A stretch of 64,000 nt of DNA from Apus apus (lineage: Eukaryota; Chordata; Aves; Apodiformes; Apodidae). The position numbers and the translations under genes are program-made. Location: contig NC_067286.1 in assembly GCF_020740795.1 (NCBI RefSeq), positions 1,235,990 to 1,299,989 on the forward strand, written 5' to 3'. The notes below the pieces were generated by a model. It was not told the origin of the DNA. It made no database searches and saw only the letters and a list, made by a program, of their open reading frames with translations. This document shows positions 11,675 to 23,830 of this stretch, piece after piece (position 1 is the first letter of the stretch; each line of letters opens with the position of its first letter).

Positions 11675-14600
11675 GGAACTGGGGCTGAACTGGAGACGCT
11701 GCGTGAGGGGTTATTTGATGTTGGCAGGGGAGGCTCTGGGGACACCAGTTGTTACAAGAGGGGCTTCCACGGTGGTGGAGCCACCATTAGTACATCCACT
11801 GTGTACCAAAACACAGCTCCACACACCAAAAAAAATCAGAGTGAGTTTGGTCTGGAGAAGGGCTGAACCTTCCTGCCCTTGCTGTGCCCATGCACACAAG
11901 CTCTGAGGTAGCCAGAAATAACCTGGCAAGGAGAAAACCCCAAACACTTCAACCCCCAAGCCCCAAAATCTTCAGACCCGTGATTAGCTTTTCATTTCTC
12001 CCAAAGCTCTCTCTAGTTTCATGGTGATGTTTCCTGCTGGAGTCCTGCAGGCTGGGAGGCCCAAGGAGAAACCCCACCTTGATCCAGAAGACCGGCTGGG
12101 GTGACCAGCACCAGACTGTGCCCCAAGTGCTGGTGCCACCAAACAATTCATCTCACACCTTTTATATCTATCTAATTTTTTTCCCCTTTGAGCAATTCAG
12201 GTCTCGTCAAGTCAGTGTTGAAACTCCAGAGATTTTGGTGGAACAAAACTCAACTTCCAGCACATCTTAGGAGCATATTTGGGTTAACCTCTGCAGCCCA
12301 GCTGGTCTCCAAGCATGAAAGATCTGGCCCAGCCAAGCATGAGGTCCCCTGCTGCATTTCCTTGGCTGATTTCTCTCATTCTCAGGACAAATTTTTGGGA
12401 GCTGGAGACCCAAACCCACCACATTGGGACAAGAAACCACGTGGGCTCCTGCATTCCCAACAAATGAAACTTCACTAGAGGGTTTTGGGCATCGTTGAGC
12501 ACAGATTGTGTTTGTGTGTAGTTCCCAGAGTGACTAAGGCTTAATGACCAGAGAGTAAACCCAATAATACAGGCACCATCTGGCAGAATTCACATTTCAA
12601 GCTGTTGATACTTCTCCTGTTCTTGGAACTACTAGAAAATGCTCCTCTTGTCTCCAGAGCTCAAATTCCGGGCTTTAGGGAAGTTGGGATCACCAAGGTC
12701 TTTGGTGAGTTTGCTGCCAGGTGAAGACAGAGGGACTTTGGAAGGAGGAATTTCCCCTCGTGCTGCCCATCTCTGAGGGGGTTTTGTAACATCCCTGAAT
12801 TCTTTCTGTCCAAAAAACCAATCCTCTGGACCAACAATATCATTCCTGCTAATAATGGCAAGAAGAAGTGGACTCTGAGGAACCTCTTGGAGGTTCTGAA
12901 GATGCAGCCTCCCAGAGAAGCTAACACAGAGAGACCAAGGGCTCTGTAAACTAAATCTCTTGGAGAAAGCAGGCAGGAAAGTGTTCTCGGAACCCACACA
13001 TCAAGACCCCACAGCATGGTAGATGATGTTTCATGGCACTTGGACCTGGTGGGCAGATCTCGGAAGAGTTTAGGTGAGGCTGCAGCTCTGGCATGGACTT
13101 GAGTTGATGTGGTTGCCATCACCTTGCTCTCCTCACCAAGGCTCATAGCAAAAGTTAAAAAGAACCATAAAAAAAACCTTGTTGAGGGGACAATTACTGT
13201 CTTACTGAAGCCAGTGCAGGCAAAGCCCACCATTTGGGGTGGGTTTTGGAGACCATCACAGCAGAAATGGTTGCAAGCAAGATCTTCATTGCAGAAACCC
13301 AGATGATGTGGCATGAGAAGAGACATTTGAGAAAGGAACTGAGCAGGGGGACTGCTGAAAAAAGCTGGGATTTGCTTTTGGTGAATCACGGAGATGTTGG
13401 CTTTTCATCCACTCCATCTCCCCAGCACGGGAGAGGGGGAAAGATGTCTTCTGCAATCTAGGGAGTCAAAGCAGATTGTTCCTGGTCTCCATTAATGAAC
13501 ATGGAGATGAGGAAATTTGTATTCCAGGTGGATTTTGCTTGTTGTCAAGCTTCTGTTCTCCACGGACAGGAATTCCTCCAAGGTCCCAGAAACGAGTATA
13601 AACACCACTTGAACATTCAGGGGCTTGTCTGCCCTCTGGAAGATGCAGCAACAACCTCAGTGCAGCTTGCAAGGAGTTTTAAAAAGTGCTCTCAGCAGCA
13701 GTTTGAGGATTAATTATGGCCTCAGTCATCATCTGGAGGAGCATCCAGACTCATCCCAGTGGCTGAAGGAGCTGCATGGACCTGCCTTGAAGATCTGAGT
13801 TTTGTTGGGGATCTCATGTCCAAGGTGAGGGCATCTTCTCCTCTGGCCAGTCCTCAGCTCTGAACCTGCTGAGTGGTGGGACATCAAGGGACATCATGGG
13901 GCTAAATTAGGCACCCCTTTCTTTTTGTCTCATGCACTTGGAGGTGGTGAGATAGAAGAAAGGAAGGACCAGAGGTGTAAGAGAACCTCAGTTATAGCAA
14001 CAAGAGTGGGAGCAGCAGAAGGAATCCTGAGTAGGAGGAGGACTCAACTGCTTTAAAGTTGAGGTGGCATAAACCAAGGGGATATGTAGGTGGTTCAGTC
14101 CTTTCATAGGTGCCACTCTCACTGCAAAGGGTGGCCCTGATGGCCAAGGCAAGAGGGTGCTCACCACCCCCAGCACGGGGCGAGTTGTCTCCTCTCCCAG
14201 CCCCGCTCAGCTCCTCCTGCTCTTGCTCATGTGGCCTCAGCTCTGCACCCCAGTTCCTTCCCTGGTGGCCACCAGGACTTCCCGTGGGGATGCTGAGACT
14301 GTTTCTGTGGGAAAATCAGATTTTGTACCAATGGAAAAGAAAAGTGAGGACTTGGGCTCTGCTGGGCTTTGCAGAGGGCAGTGGAGGTCAACACAAAGAG
14401 CTGAGATGTGCCAGGGGGACTGTTTTTTTCAAAACCCCAATTATTTTCAAACGTACCTGTTGTTTTTCATGGGAAAATGAAATATGTTCAGTAGCTTAAT
14501 TTGTGGTTTGGTTGGTTGTTTTTAAAGGTTGTGAGTAAGAAATGCCCCGAGTAATGGACCTTCTCCTGTGTTAAATGTCCTCAGTGTGTGGAGGTGTTGG

Positions 14601-14691
14601 TTTTAGGGTCCTTTGGATGCTGCTGGATGGAGGCTTGGCTCTTCCAGAAGCCATCCAGGGCCCAGCTGATGTTTTGTGACCCTCCAGCAGA
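11675..14691. other. Intergenic spacer
   Basis: No gene or named repeat recognised. A 242-codon minus-strand open frame at 12661-13389 contains an NHFCCD-like string reminiscent of an OR loop, but nothing around it aligns, so I do not call it. Confidence 0.45.
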
Positions 14692-14930
14692 ATCACAGAA
14701 TGGTTTGTGTTGGGAGGGACCTTAAAGACCATCCAGTCCCACCCCTGCATGGGCAGGGACACCTCCCACCAGCCCAGGTTGCTCCCAGCCCCATCCAACC
14801 TGCCCTTCAACACTGCCAGGGATGGGGCAGCCACAGCTTCCCTGGGCAACCTGGGCCAGGGTCTCACCACCCTCACAGCAAAGAATTTCTTCCTGAAGTC
14901 CCACCTAAATCTCCCCTTTTCCAGTTTTTT
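14692..14930 (-). repeat. CR1 LINE 3' end, upstream of the OR at 15066
   Basis: The complement of the CR1 3' end: AATCACAGAATGGTTTG at the terminus, then the GGACCTTAAAGACCATC, CAGGGACACCTCCCACCAG and CTCACCACCCTCACAGCAAA blocks. It ends about 135 bases before the receptor ATG, so it lies at or near the 5' untranslated region. Confidence 0.85.
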
Positions 14931-15065
14931 TTTCCCCCTCCTCTTGTCTCTCCACAGGCTCTGCCTCCCCTTGGTGACACCAAGGAAGCTGAGGGTCCTG
15001 CTGAGCTGCCCAAATCATTGTCTGCCCCTTTCCCCATCTCCCACAGGTTGAAGACATCGCAGAGA

Positions 15066-15995
15066 ATGACACCTGTCAATCACACTGATGTGCAGGAGTT
15101 TGTTCTCTTGGGACTGACCACTCGCCCGGACCTCCAGGTCCCTCTTTTCTTGGCTTTCCTGGCCGTGTACGTGGTGACCCTCTTGGGCAACTCTGGGATC
15201 ATTGTGTTAATCAGGACTGACCTTCACCTCCACACCCCCATGTACTATTTCCTCAGCCACTTGGCTTTTGTTGACATCTGCTACTCCTCCATCATCCTCC
15301 CCAAAATGCTGGTGCAGATCTTGACGGAGGAGAAAACCATCAGCTTCTGGGGGTGTGCAGCCCAGCTCTGCTGCTTTGTCATTTTTGGGGTCACCGAGTG
15401 CCTCTTGCTGGCCGTGATGGCCTACGACAGGTACGTGGCCATCTGCAAGCCCCTCCTCTACCCCACCATCATGGGTGGGTGGATGTGCTGGTCGTTGGTT
15501 GCTGGTTCCTACGCCGTCGCCGCCGTGCACGCGGCGACGCACACCACCTTCGTCTTCACCTTCTCCTTCTGCCACTCCCATGTCATCAACCACTACTTCT
15601 GTGACATCGCCCCACTCTTAGCTCTCTCCTGCTCCAACACCAGCACCTATGAGGTGGTCATCCTTGCTCTGGTCAGCATAAACTGTTTCAGCACCGTGAC
15701 CGTCATCTTCGTTTCCTACGCCTTCATCGTCCCCGCCGTCCTGAAGATCCGCTCTGCAGAGGGCAGGAGAAAAGCCTTCTCCACCTGCACCTCCCACCTG
15801 CTGGTGGTCACCATGTTCTACGGGGCAATCTTGTTCATGTACCTGAGGCCCAGCTCCACGTTTGCCTTGGAGGGGAACAAGGTGGCCACGCTGTTTTACA
15901 CCGTCGTGACCCCCACGTTGAACCCCTTGATCTACAGCCTGAGGAACAGGGAGGTGAAGGCTGCCCTCAGGAGAGCGCTTGGGAGGAGGCAGTGA
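15066..15995 (+). CDS. Olfactory receptor, class II, OR5/8/9-like (intact)
   Basis: A 309-residue odorant receptor. The open frame extends far upstream through a CR1 copy, but the receptor starts at 15066 (MTPVNHTD, glycosylated Asn 5), 17 bases after TCTCCCACAG, a good splice acceptor. Motifs are [104 protein letters not shown] and [25 protein letters not shown] is PMYYF here, a mild change. Codon use is GC-rich around TM4 (GCCGTCGCCGCCGTG), more than in the other receptors. The full set of family residues is present, so function is likely. Confidence 0.92.
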   Translation: MTPVNHTDVQEFVLLGLTTRPDLQVPLFLAFLAVYVVTLLGNSGIIVLIRTDLHLHTPMYYFLSHLAFVDICYSSIILPKMLVQILTEEKTISFWGCAAQLCCFVIFGVTECLLLAVMAYDRYVAICKPLLYPTIMGGWMCWSLVAGSYAVAAVHAATHTTFVFTFSFCHSHVINHYFCDIAPLLALSCSNTSTYEVVILALVSINCFSTVTVIFVSYAFIVPAVLKIRSAEGRRKAFSTCTSHLLVVTMFYGAILFMYLRPSSTFALEGNKVATLFYTVVTPTLNPLIYSLRNREVKAALRRALGRRQ

Positions 15996-17436
15996 GGAGA
16001 GGGAGCGGGTGACCAGGAGATCATCTCCTCACTGCTGGTATTGAGTGGGACTCAAAACTGCCCCGAGTCCTCTATGAAGATGTATTGTTTATAATTTATC
16101 GCCTTTAATCCTAAGGACAGGTCAGGTGACTGACAAATCAGACCCACAGCTTAGGCTTAGCTGAAGGTGGGCGAGATGAAGCCCAACCTCATGCACCATC
16201 CATGGTCACTGAGCCCCTCCACACAACTTTGAGCAATCCTGTTCCTCTCACGTTCAACAGCTACAACGAAAACCTGGGTTACCCTGGGCAATGGTTTCCA
16301 TCTCTCTTCTCCTGGCATGTTTGGTTGGAAGTGACCTCAAAAATCCTCTAGTTCTCCTTGCCACGTGCAGGGACACCTCCCACCAGCCCAGGCTGCTCCC
16401 AGCCCCATCCAACCTGCCCTTCAACACTGCCAGGGATGGGGCAGCCACAGCTTCCCTGGGCAACCTGGGCCAGGGTCTCCCCAGAATCTCTGAGGTTCAG
16501 AGGAGAACCCAGAGGATGAGTCAGAAACCCTTTTTCTATGGAGTTTCTCTGAAACCCAGTGCCTGCAGGACCAGATGAGAAGGGCATGGACCTGAAGAAC
16601 TACAGGACATCATAGGACCTGGTGATAACTCCATCAAACCACCCTTTGCTGCAGTTTCTCAAGGTGGTGCCTTGCAGCCAGGGACTCCAGTAAGACTTTT
16701 TCACCAAACACTTGGCTCCAGCAAGCAAAGCTGCAGATGGACTGGAAAGCGTTTGGCCCTTCTGGATGTCCCAGTGAGTCCTGGTGCTCGTTTTCCTGGA
16801 AACCTCTGGGCAACGTGAGCTTTGCTTTGCTGTTCCTCCAGCTGCTCCTCAGGCCACGTGCCAATAGAAGTCCCTTAACCACAGGTTGGGTCAGGGACCC
16901 TTTGGACCTTCATTGAGCCATTGATGATGTTCCCCAGCCCCTCAAAGCCAAATAAGAAACTGATTTTCTGCATAATCCAGCCCAAAGCTGCAGGAAGGAG
17001 GTTGATATTGACACCTGGAAGGTCTCCCTGGGGTAGCAGTGAAAACAAGTCATAAATTCAGGTAAAAAGACAAGTAAGTGACCAGCAAGTTGGTGTGAAC
17101 GATGTTCTTGCTCAGGTAGATTTTCCACCTGGTGGAGAATTCTTATCAGCCCCAGGTGAGAAGCCCCTGGGTCTGTAACTGGCTCTGCTGCAGGAGCAGG
17201 TGCTGCAGGAAACCCCGGGGGTCACACCCCAAAATGCCCCCCAGGCGTGGGGATCCGTGGGTGATGGTGGAGATGCTGGGGTGGGAGATGGAGCCGGGCA
17301 GGCTGGGCTGAGACCCCGGGCTTGTGAGAGCTGCCTGGCTTTGCTTTGGGCTTCACCTGCTTTCCTTTCACTTTAATTATGTGTTATCTGGCGTTGATTT
17401 ATCTTTCTCTGTTAATTTAAAAATAACTTTTAACAT
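15996..17436. other. Intergenic spacer
   Basis: No gene recognised. It contains one CR1 end (16321-16483). The rest shows nothing notable up to the satellite array. Confidence 0.5.
16321..16483 (-). repeat. CR1 LINE 3' end fragment
   Basis: The complement of CR1: TTGGTTGGAAGTGACCTC, then GCAGGGACACCTCCCACCAG through CAACCTGGGCCAGGGTCTC. It lacks the last few CR1 bases and is 5'-truncated. Confidence 0.8.
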
Positions 17437-18735
17437 TTGCTTTGTCTTTATTTTGTCTTTATTTTGTCTTTATTTTGTCTTTATTTTGTCTTTATTTTGT
17501 CTTTATTTTGTCTTTATTTTGTCTTTATTTTGTCTTTATTTTGTCTTTATTTTGTCTTTATTTTGTCTTTATTTTGTCTTTATTTTTATTATCTTTTAGT
17601 TTTATTTATTTTGTCTTTATTTTGTCTTTATTTTGTCTTTATTTTGTCTTTATTTTGTCTTTATTTTGTCTTTATTTTGTCTTTATTTTGTCTTTATTTT
17701 GTCTTTATTTTGTCTTTATTTTGTCTTTATTTTTATTATCTTTTAGTTTTATTTATTTTGTCTTTATTTTGTCTTTATTTTTATTATCTTTTAGTTTTAT
17801 TTATTTTGTCTTTATTTTGTCTTTATTTTTATTATCTTTTAGTTTTATTTATTTTGTCTTTATTTTGTCTTTATTTTTATTATCTTTTAGTTTTATTTAT
17901 TTTGTCTTTATTTTGTCTTTATTTTTATTATCTTTTAGTTTTATTTATTTTGTCTTTATTTTGTCTTTATTTTTATTATCTTTTAGTTTTATTTATTTTG
18001 TCTTTATTTTGTCTTTATTTTGTCTTTATTTTGTCTTTATTTTGTCTTTATTTTGTCTTTATTTTGTCTTTATTTTGTCTTTATTTTGTCTTTATTTTGT
18101 CTTTATTTTGTCTTTATTTTGTCTTTATTTTGTCTTTATTTTGTCTTTATTTTGTCTTTATTTTGTCTTTATTTTGTCTTTATTTTGTCTTTATTTTGTC
18201 TTTATTTTGTCTTTATTTTGTCTTTATTTTGTCTTTATTTTGTCTTTATTTTTATTATCTTTTAGTTTTATTTATTTTGTCTTTATTTTGTCTTTATTTT
18301 TATTATCTTTTAGTTTTATTTATTTTGTCTTTATTTTGTCTTTATTTTTATTATCTTTTAGTTTTATTTATTTTGTCTTTATTTTGTCTTTATTTTTATT
18401 ATCTTTTAGTTTTATTTATTTTGTCTTTATTTTGTCTTTATTTTTATTATCTTTTAGTTTTATTTATTTTGTCTTTATTTTGTCTTTATTTTTATTATCT
18501 TTTAGTTTTATTTATTTTGTCTTTATTTTGTCTTTATTTTTATTATCTTTTAGTTTTATTTATTTTGTCTTTATTTTGTCTTTATTTTTATTATCTTTTA
18601 GTTTTATTTATTTTGTCTTTATTTTGTCTTTATTTTTATTATCTTTTAGTTTTATTTATTTTGTCTTTATTTTGTCTTTATTTTTATTATCTTTTAGTTT
18701 TATTTATTTTGTCTTTATTTTGTCTTTATTTTTTA
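17437..18735 (+). repeat. Composite T-rich satellite: 11-bp unit and 48-bp higher-order unit
   Basis: Blocks of a perfect 11-bp unit (TTTTGTCTTTA) alternate with a 48-bp unit built from two such 11-mers plus a segment containing TTTTTATTATCTTTTAG. The 48-bp period is seen directly between 18254, 18302 and 18350. Roughly: 11-mers 17440-17583, one 48-mer, 11-mers to about 17730, five or six 48-mers to about 17990, 11-mers to about 18250, then about ten 48-mers. Copies look nearly identical. Two forward frames lack stop codons for over 430 codons purely because of the repeat, so they are not genes. Confidence 0.95.
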
Positions 18736-19110
18736 TTTTATCTTTATTATTAATTTTTTATTATTATTTTCATCTCTATTTTTAATGTAAGTTTAATTTT
18801 ATTTTTTTAATTTTATTTTTCTGAATACTTAAAAAGTGATTCCTTTTTTGTACCCCTTTTTGGTATATTTTAAAATATTTTTTTAATTTTTTTTTAGTTT
18901 ATGCTTTAATTTTTAATGTTCTGAATAATTTAAAAAAAATTCTATTATATTTTAATTATATTTTTAGTTTTAGTTTTATTTTATATTTTATTTTTATTTC
19001 ATTTATATTTTATTTGTATGTTGTATATTTTATTTATTTCTATTGACTTTAATTTTAATTTGTATTAAATTTAATTTTATTTTTTATGTAATGCTTTAAT
19101 CTCTATGTCA
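18736..19110. repeat. AT-rich low-complexity tract
   Basis: An irregular TTTTATTTT-type sequence continuing from the satellite, almost all T and A on the plus strand. It may be decayed array sequence. No gene. Confidence 0.75.
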
Positions 19111-19529
19111 TGAATTTAATTTTCCACCCCCTTCCCCCCCTCTCTCAGCCCCGTTGCTCCCTCTCCCCCCTCCCCGTGCCCAAGCACCATGACCCCAAGA
19201 GCATTTCTCCCAGGGGACTTCTCCTCCCCCCTCCCCAGCAGCAGCTCCTGGGGAATCTCTGTGGATTAGAGGGAAGAAATGAAGAGCCAGGAGCCCGGGG
19301 GGTTGGACAGAGAAGACACCAGAGCCCTCCTGGTCGGTTTGGAGTCGAGCAAGGGAGGAGGGAGCACCAAGACCTCGCCTGGTGAGGAGAGAGACCCCCC
19401 AGACCTGCTGGGAAGCTGCAACTTGAAGGTGACACATGGAATTTTATGGGGACAGGTGGAATATCCAGGCAGAACAGGACGGAGAATTCCTGGTGGGAAG
19501 GAAGAGACCAGAGAGGGCAGTGAGGGGAG

Positions 19530-19770
19530 ATGGTTTGATGCTGGAAGAGGAGAGATTGAGGTGGGACATGAGGAGGAAATTCTTTGCTGTGAGGGTGGTG
19601 AGACCCTGGCCCAGGTTGCCCAGGGAAGCTGTGGCTGCCCCATCCCTGGCAGTGTTGAAGGGCAGGTTGGATGGGGCTTGGAGCAGCCTGGGCTGGTGGG
19701 AGGTGTCCCTGCCCATGCAGGGGGGTGGGAACTGGATGGTCTTTAAGGTCCTTTCCAACCCAAACCATTC
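19530..19770 (+). repeat. CR1 LINE 3' end
   Basis: Reads forward: GAGGAAATTCTTTGCTGTGAGG, GGTGAGACCCTGGCCCAGG, CCCCATCCCTGGCAGTGTTG, GGAGGTGTCCCTGCCCATGC, then CTTTAAGGTCCTTTCCAACC at the 3' end. It is 5'-truncated. Confidence 0.85.
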
Positions 19771-21600
19771 CTTGAGAAGGGCTTCACCCCGCAGAGATGA
19801 GCCCTGGGCGGGTCAGGTCAGTTGTGTCTTTATGAGGAAAACCAAAAGGAGAGATTCTTCCTGTTGGAGCAAGAGAAGGAAAATCCCACGGATCATGAGG
19901 TTTTTTGAAGGTTCTAACACCAGAGAGAGTTTGTAAATAACTCTGAGAGGTAACCATTATCATTCTTTATAATTCCATTGTCATTGTTTATAATTTTTGA
20001 AGGCTCTCTTCCAGTTTTAATTGGTTTTATGCTTTTACATGTTGTATTATGTTCTGATTTTATTTTCTGGAAGGTTATCAGACCAGTTAGAACCGGTGAT
20101 ATTTTCTGGAAGGTGGTCAGAGTAGTTTGCAGAGAAAACACCAGTTATAATACGTCTTTATCTCTGCAACACCAGGAGTTCTGGGGTGATTTTTGTGATT
20201 CTCCAGGTTTTTCTGCTGGGTTTTGGACCTTTTCACCTGTGCCAAGAAATATGTTCTGACCTCCAGGTGAATCCCAGGATCTTCTTCCATGGGAATGAGT
20301 CTGATATATTTTTTTTCCATTCTGAATTTAAACCATTTAAACCAGTTTTTACAGGCATTTTCCTGGTGGGAAAGTTTTCCTCCTTCCACTAAAGACATTT
20401 AGAAACCCCATGAGCAGCGTGGAATTGTCCGTCCTCTTGGACTAGAAGTGGGTTGATTTCCCCCAAAATGTTCTTGGCTCTTTCATTGGTTGGTTTCAAA
20501 TGGATGTTTGTGTTTCTGTGGCTGCTCCTGGACTGTGTTTCTTCCTGATTTCTGGGATTAAAAGCTGAGGATACACTCCTGTATTTAAATATATGGAATA
20601 TATTGACATTGACGTGATTTTTCAGAAGGAGGAGGCACAGAAGAAGGTGTTTTAGAGGCAAAGATCTCTCTTAACAGCTGGTTTCTTCCATGGTTTCTTT
20701 TATCCATGTGGTGGCTCCAAACCACTTCCAGCCCAGGTTGGGAAGGATAAAAAAAGAAAAGTTAGGGAAGATTCAGGGGGATTTTCATTTTTTCTTTTTC
20801 CTCTCTCCAAGAAGAATAATCCTTAAAACCCCTTTCCACTGGGAAGGCTTCCTAAAATTACAGGTTATATTTAGATTATTTATATTATTATATATTATTA
20901 CTAGGTTATCTTTATGATGATATTAGATATTATAGATCATTTGAACTGGAATAGAAGGAGGAATAGAAGGAGGAATACAAGGAGAAGAGAAATATTTTCT
21001 TGGCTCTTTCACTGATTTATTTTGAGTTGTGTGTTTCTGTGGCTGCTTTTGACTCTTTGCAGAAGGGACTATTTCATTTTTTTTTCTGGATTTCTGTGAT
21101 AAAAAATTAGGATAAAATATCAGAATATATTATTTTTCTACTTATCTATCTGTACATATATATGTATAATTATATGTATGTGTATATATATGTGTCTATA
21201 TATGTGTGTATATATATAAAGTTATTTTCTGGTTAAAATTCAGGGAGAAGTCTCTTCATCCTGGACACAACAACTTTGTTGCAGGAATCCCTAAACTCTC
21301 AGCCTCTTTCCTTGTTAGAACTTGGGAGGGTCACCCAGCAACATGCTCTGTGCCAGGATAAAAAGATCTATCTATAAGAAACTGAATGATTGGCAGAGTA
21401 AATAATCCTGAAGTCAAATTCCTGAGGTCCTGCCAAACTGTCTTTTGATGAAGGTTGGTTTAAAAGTGAAACAAATCTCTGCCAAGGAGGTGAACCAGGC
21501 TGGGGTTTGTTGGTCGCTCGAGGTGCTGGGTCTCTCCTTGGATTTATTGGTTTCTTTATGGTTGTTGTTGTCAGGGTTCTTCACCAACCAGCTGGAGGAG
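19771..21600. other. Intergenic spacer with a TA/TG microsatellite
   Basis: No gene recognised. A TATATG/TGTATA microsatellite lies at about 21141-21222. A shorter inexact repetition (GGAATAGAAGGA) occurs near 20947-20985. The open frame preceding the next receptor starts at 21445 but shows no receptor content before 21601. Confidence 0.5.
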
Positions 21601-22551
21601 ATGGTCGAGGTGAATCAGACCAAGCAGGTTCTGGAGCTGACCCTCGTGGGGCTGACGGACAACCCAGACCTCCAAGCACCATTGTTTGTCCTGTTCTTCC
21701 TCATTTACTTCACCACGCTGGTGGGCAACCTGGGCATGGTTGTTCTCATCAGGAGCAGCAGGCAACTTCACTCCCCCATGTACTTTTTCCTCAGCAGTTT
21801 GTCCCTCCTGGACGCTTGCTACTCAACGGTGGTGGCGCCCAGGACCTTAATGGACCTTCTGGTGGGGAAGAAAACCATCTCTCTAGCTGGCTGTGCCACC
21901 CAGATTTTTCTTTTCATAGGTCTTGGGACCACCGAGTGCTTCCTGCTGGCTGCCATGGCCTACGACCGCTACGTGGCCATCTGCAAACCCCTGCTCTACC
22001 CAGCCATCATGTCCCGCAGGGTCTGCGTCCTGCTGGTGACCTGGTCCTACCTGCTTGGCCTGCTGCACTCTTTGGTGCACACAGTCTTCACCTTCAGCCT
22101 GGCTTTCTGCTGGCCAGGCAGGGTTGACCACTTCTACTGTGAAATCATGCCTGTTCTAGCCCTCTCCTGCTCGGACACCCGGGTCAACAGGTCTCTGGTG
22201 TTTGGCCTGGCAGGGCTAGTTGAGATGGTGACCATCTCGGCTGTCCTGGTCTCCTATTCCTTCATCCTCTCCAGCGTCTCAAAGACCAGCTCAGCTAAGG
22301 GCTGGCACAAAGCCTTCTCCACTTGCGCCTCTCACCTGGCTGGAGTCACCATCTTCCATGGGTCCATCCTAGCCCTGAACTTCAGACCGAGACCCAGTGA
22401 CATCCTGAGCACGGACAAGGTCTTTGCTGTCTTTTACTCCCTGGTGGTGCCCCTGCTCAACCCCCTGATCTACAGCCTCAGGAACAGGGAGGTGAAGAAC
22501 GCCCTGAGGGACTTTCTCAGGTGGAAGCAGCTTTGGCACAACTTCTCTTGA
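21601..22551 (+). CDS. Olfactory receptor, class II, OR5/8/9-like (intact)
   Basis: A 316-residue odorant receptor starting MVEVNQT (glycosylated Asn 5). This ATG was chosen over an in-frame ATG at 21445 by alignment with neighbours. Motifs are [101 protein letters not shown] and [23 protein letters not shown] replaces the usual HTPMYFF, and the TM6-TM7 loop is unusual (IFHGSILALNFRPRPSD where relatives have [15 protein letters not shown]). The unusual loop suggests a changed ligand entry region rather than decay, since the frame is whole. Confidence 0.92.
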   Translation: MVEVNQTKQVLELTLVGLTDNPDLQAPLFVLFFLIYFTTLVGNLGMVVLIRSSRQLHSPMYFFLSSLSLLDACYSTVVAPRTLMDLLVGKKTISLAGCATQIFLFIGLGTTECFLLAAMAYDRYVAICKPLLYPAIMSRRVCVLLVTWSYLLGLLHSLVHTVFTFSLAFCWPGRVDHFYCEIMPVLALSCSDTRVNRSLVFGLAGLVEMVTISAVLVSYSFILSSVSKTSSAKGWHKAFSTCASHLAGVTIFHGSILALNFRPRPSDILSTDKVFAVFYSLVVPLLNPLIYSLRNREVKNALRDFLRWKQLWHNFS

Positions 22552-23502
22552 CTGTTGTTTCCCCCACCCTGTTGTTCATCCTTCGTGATTTGGTTTGGAG
22601 ACACTTCCAAGCCTTGCTTGCTTCCTACTGGTGGCTTCTGCCAACCATCAGACACCACAGCCAGTTGGCTTCACCTTTTGTACTTCATTGCACATGGCTT
22701 TTTTTTTTGCCTCCCTCTTGGTCTTTTCACGGACACACTGAGCTCCAGGCTCCTTGACAGGGCCATCAAAATATTCTTCCACCACTACCAGCACCTCCCA
22801 GTTTATGGCTTAAAACCCACCTCATGACCTCGTTGTATTTCAGGGCTTCTCTCTCCTGTTGTTAAAGGGAAATTTCCTGTACAAGTAGGGGAAATGGAAT
22901 GAAATGAATGGACAAAATACTTTTAGAACAGGAAAGAAATGGCCTTCAGCTCACCAGGGTTGGGCACTGCTCTGAGCTATCCATCCTCTCTTGTCTAAAG
23001 GCTGAAAGGATCTAAAGTTAAAGATTTGGTGACTCATTTTGAGATAGTGAAGGTTAGATTGTGTGAACATGGTCTGAAACCTCAAATTTTGGGGCCAGGT
23101 TTTGAATGACCTACAGATGTTCTGGTCCCCAGGCTGGAGCACAGGGCAAGGATGCCCATTTCCAGCTCTGCTTGCCAAGAAGTTGCTTTTTGAGCTGTCA
23201 GAACCTTGTATGGAGAGGACCTCTGTTAGGGGGGCATGGGGGAAGTTCATGTCCTACTGCCACGAGTCTCTACACCTTGTAGGTCCCTCTTCTGCAAAGG
23301 TGGAAGGAAAACAAGCCCCACATAACACATTTCCCATCTAGGCTTCCTTTCCCACCAAAGCTGGGGCATGATGATCACTTGAGGTCCAACCTGGACTCTC
23401 TGTGGTTCTAGGATTCTATCTGGATCCTTTGAGCAAAAACATCCAACAAACTGGAAGGAAGAATAATAAATGGTGGTAAAGGTTTTAAAACAAGAAACCA
23501 TC

Positions 23503-23830
23503 TGATGTCACAGGATTGTGGGATTGTTTGGGTTGGAAAAGCCCTTTCAGACCCTCCAGTCCCACCCGTTCCCCCAGCCCTGCCCAGGCCACCCCTGCCC
23601 CGTGTCCCTCAGCACCATCTCCAGGGCTTGGAAACCCCCCCAGGGATGGGGACTCCCCCCCTGCCCTGGGCAGCCTGGGCCAGGCCCTGACAGCCCTTTG
23701 GGGGAAGGAATTGTTCCCCAGATCCAACCTCAGCCTCCCCTGGTGCAGCTTGAGGCTGGTTCCTCTTGTCCTACCACTTGTTCCTTGAGAGAAGAGACCA
23801 ACCTCCCTCATTCCAGCCCCCTTTCAGGGA
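23503..23830 (-). repeat. CR1 LINE (second subfamily type)
   Basis: The complement of a CR1 subtype whose central block reads CAGGCCACCCCTGCCCCGTG and GGGATGGGGACTCCCCCCC rather than the CAGGGACACCTCCC type common in the window. The same subtype is seen at 58137 and in part at 32120. The 3' end is at GGGTTGGAAAAGCCC. Confidence 0.8.

Noticed and set aside
12661-13389. 242-codon minus-strand frame with NHFCCD and FACT strings like an OR second extracellular loop
   Set aside because: Neither TM3-DRY before it nor KAFSTC and NPxIY after it can be found in any frame. A very old fragment is possible but unsupported.
17437-18785. Two overlapping open frames of 438 and 447 codons encoding CLYFVFILSLF repeats
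   Set aside because: They are by-products of the 11-bp satellite, which contains no stop in these frames. The peptide is a pure 11-residue repetition with no family.
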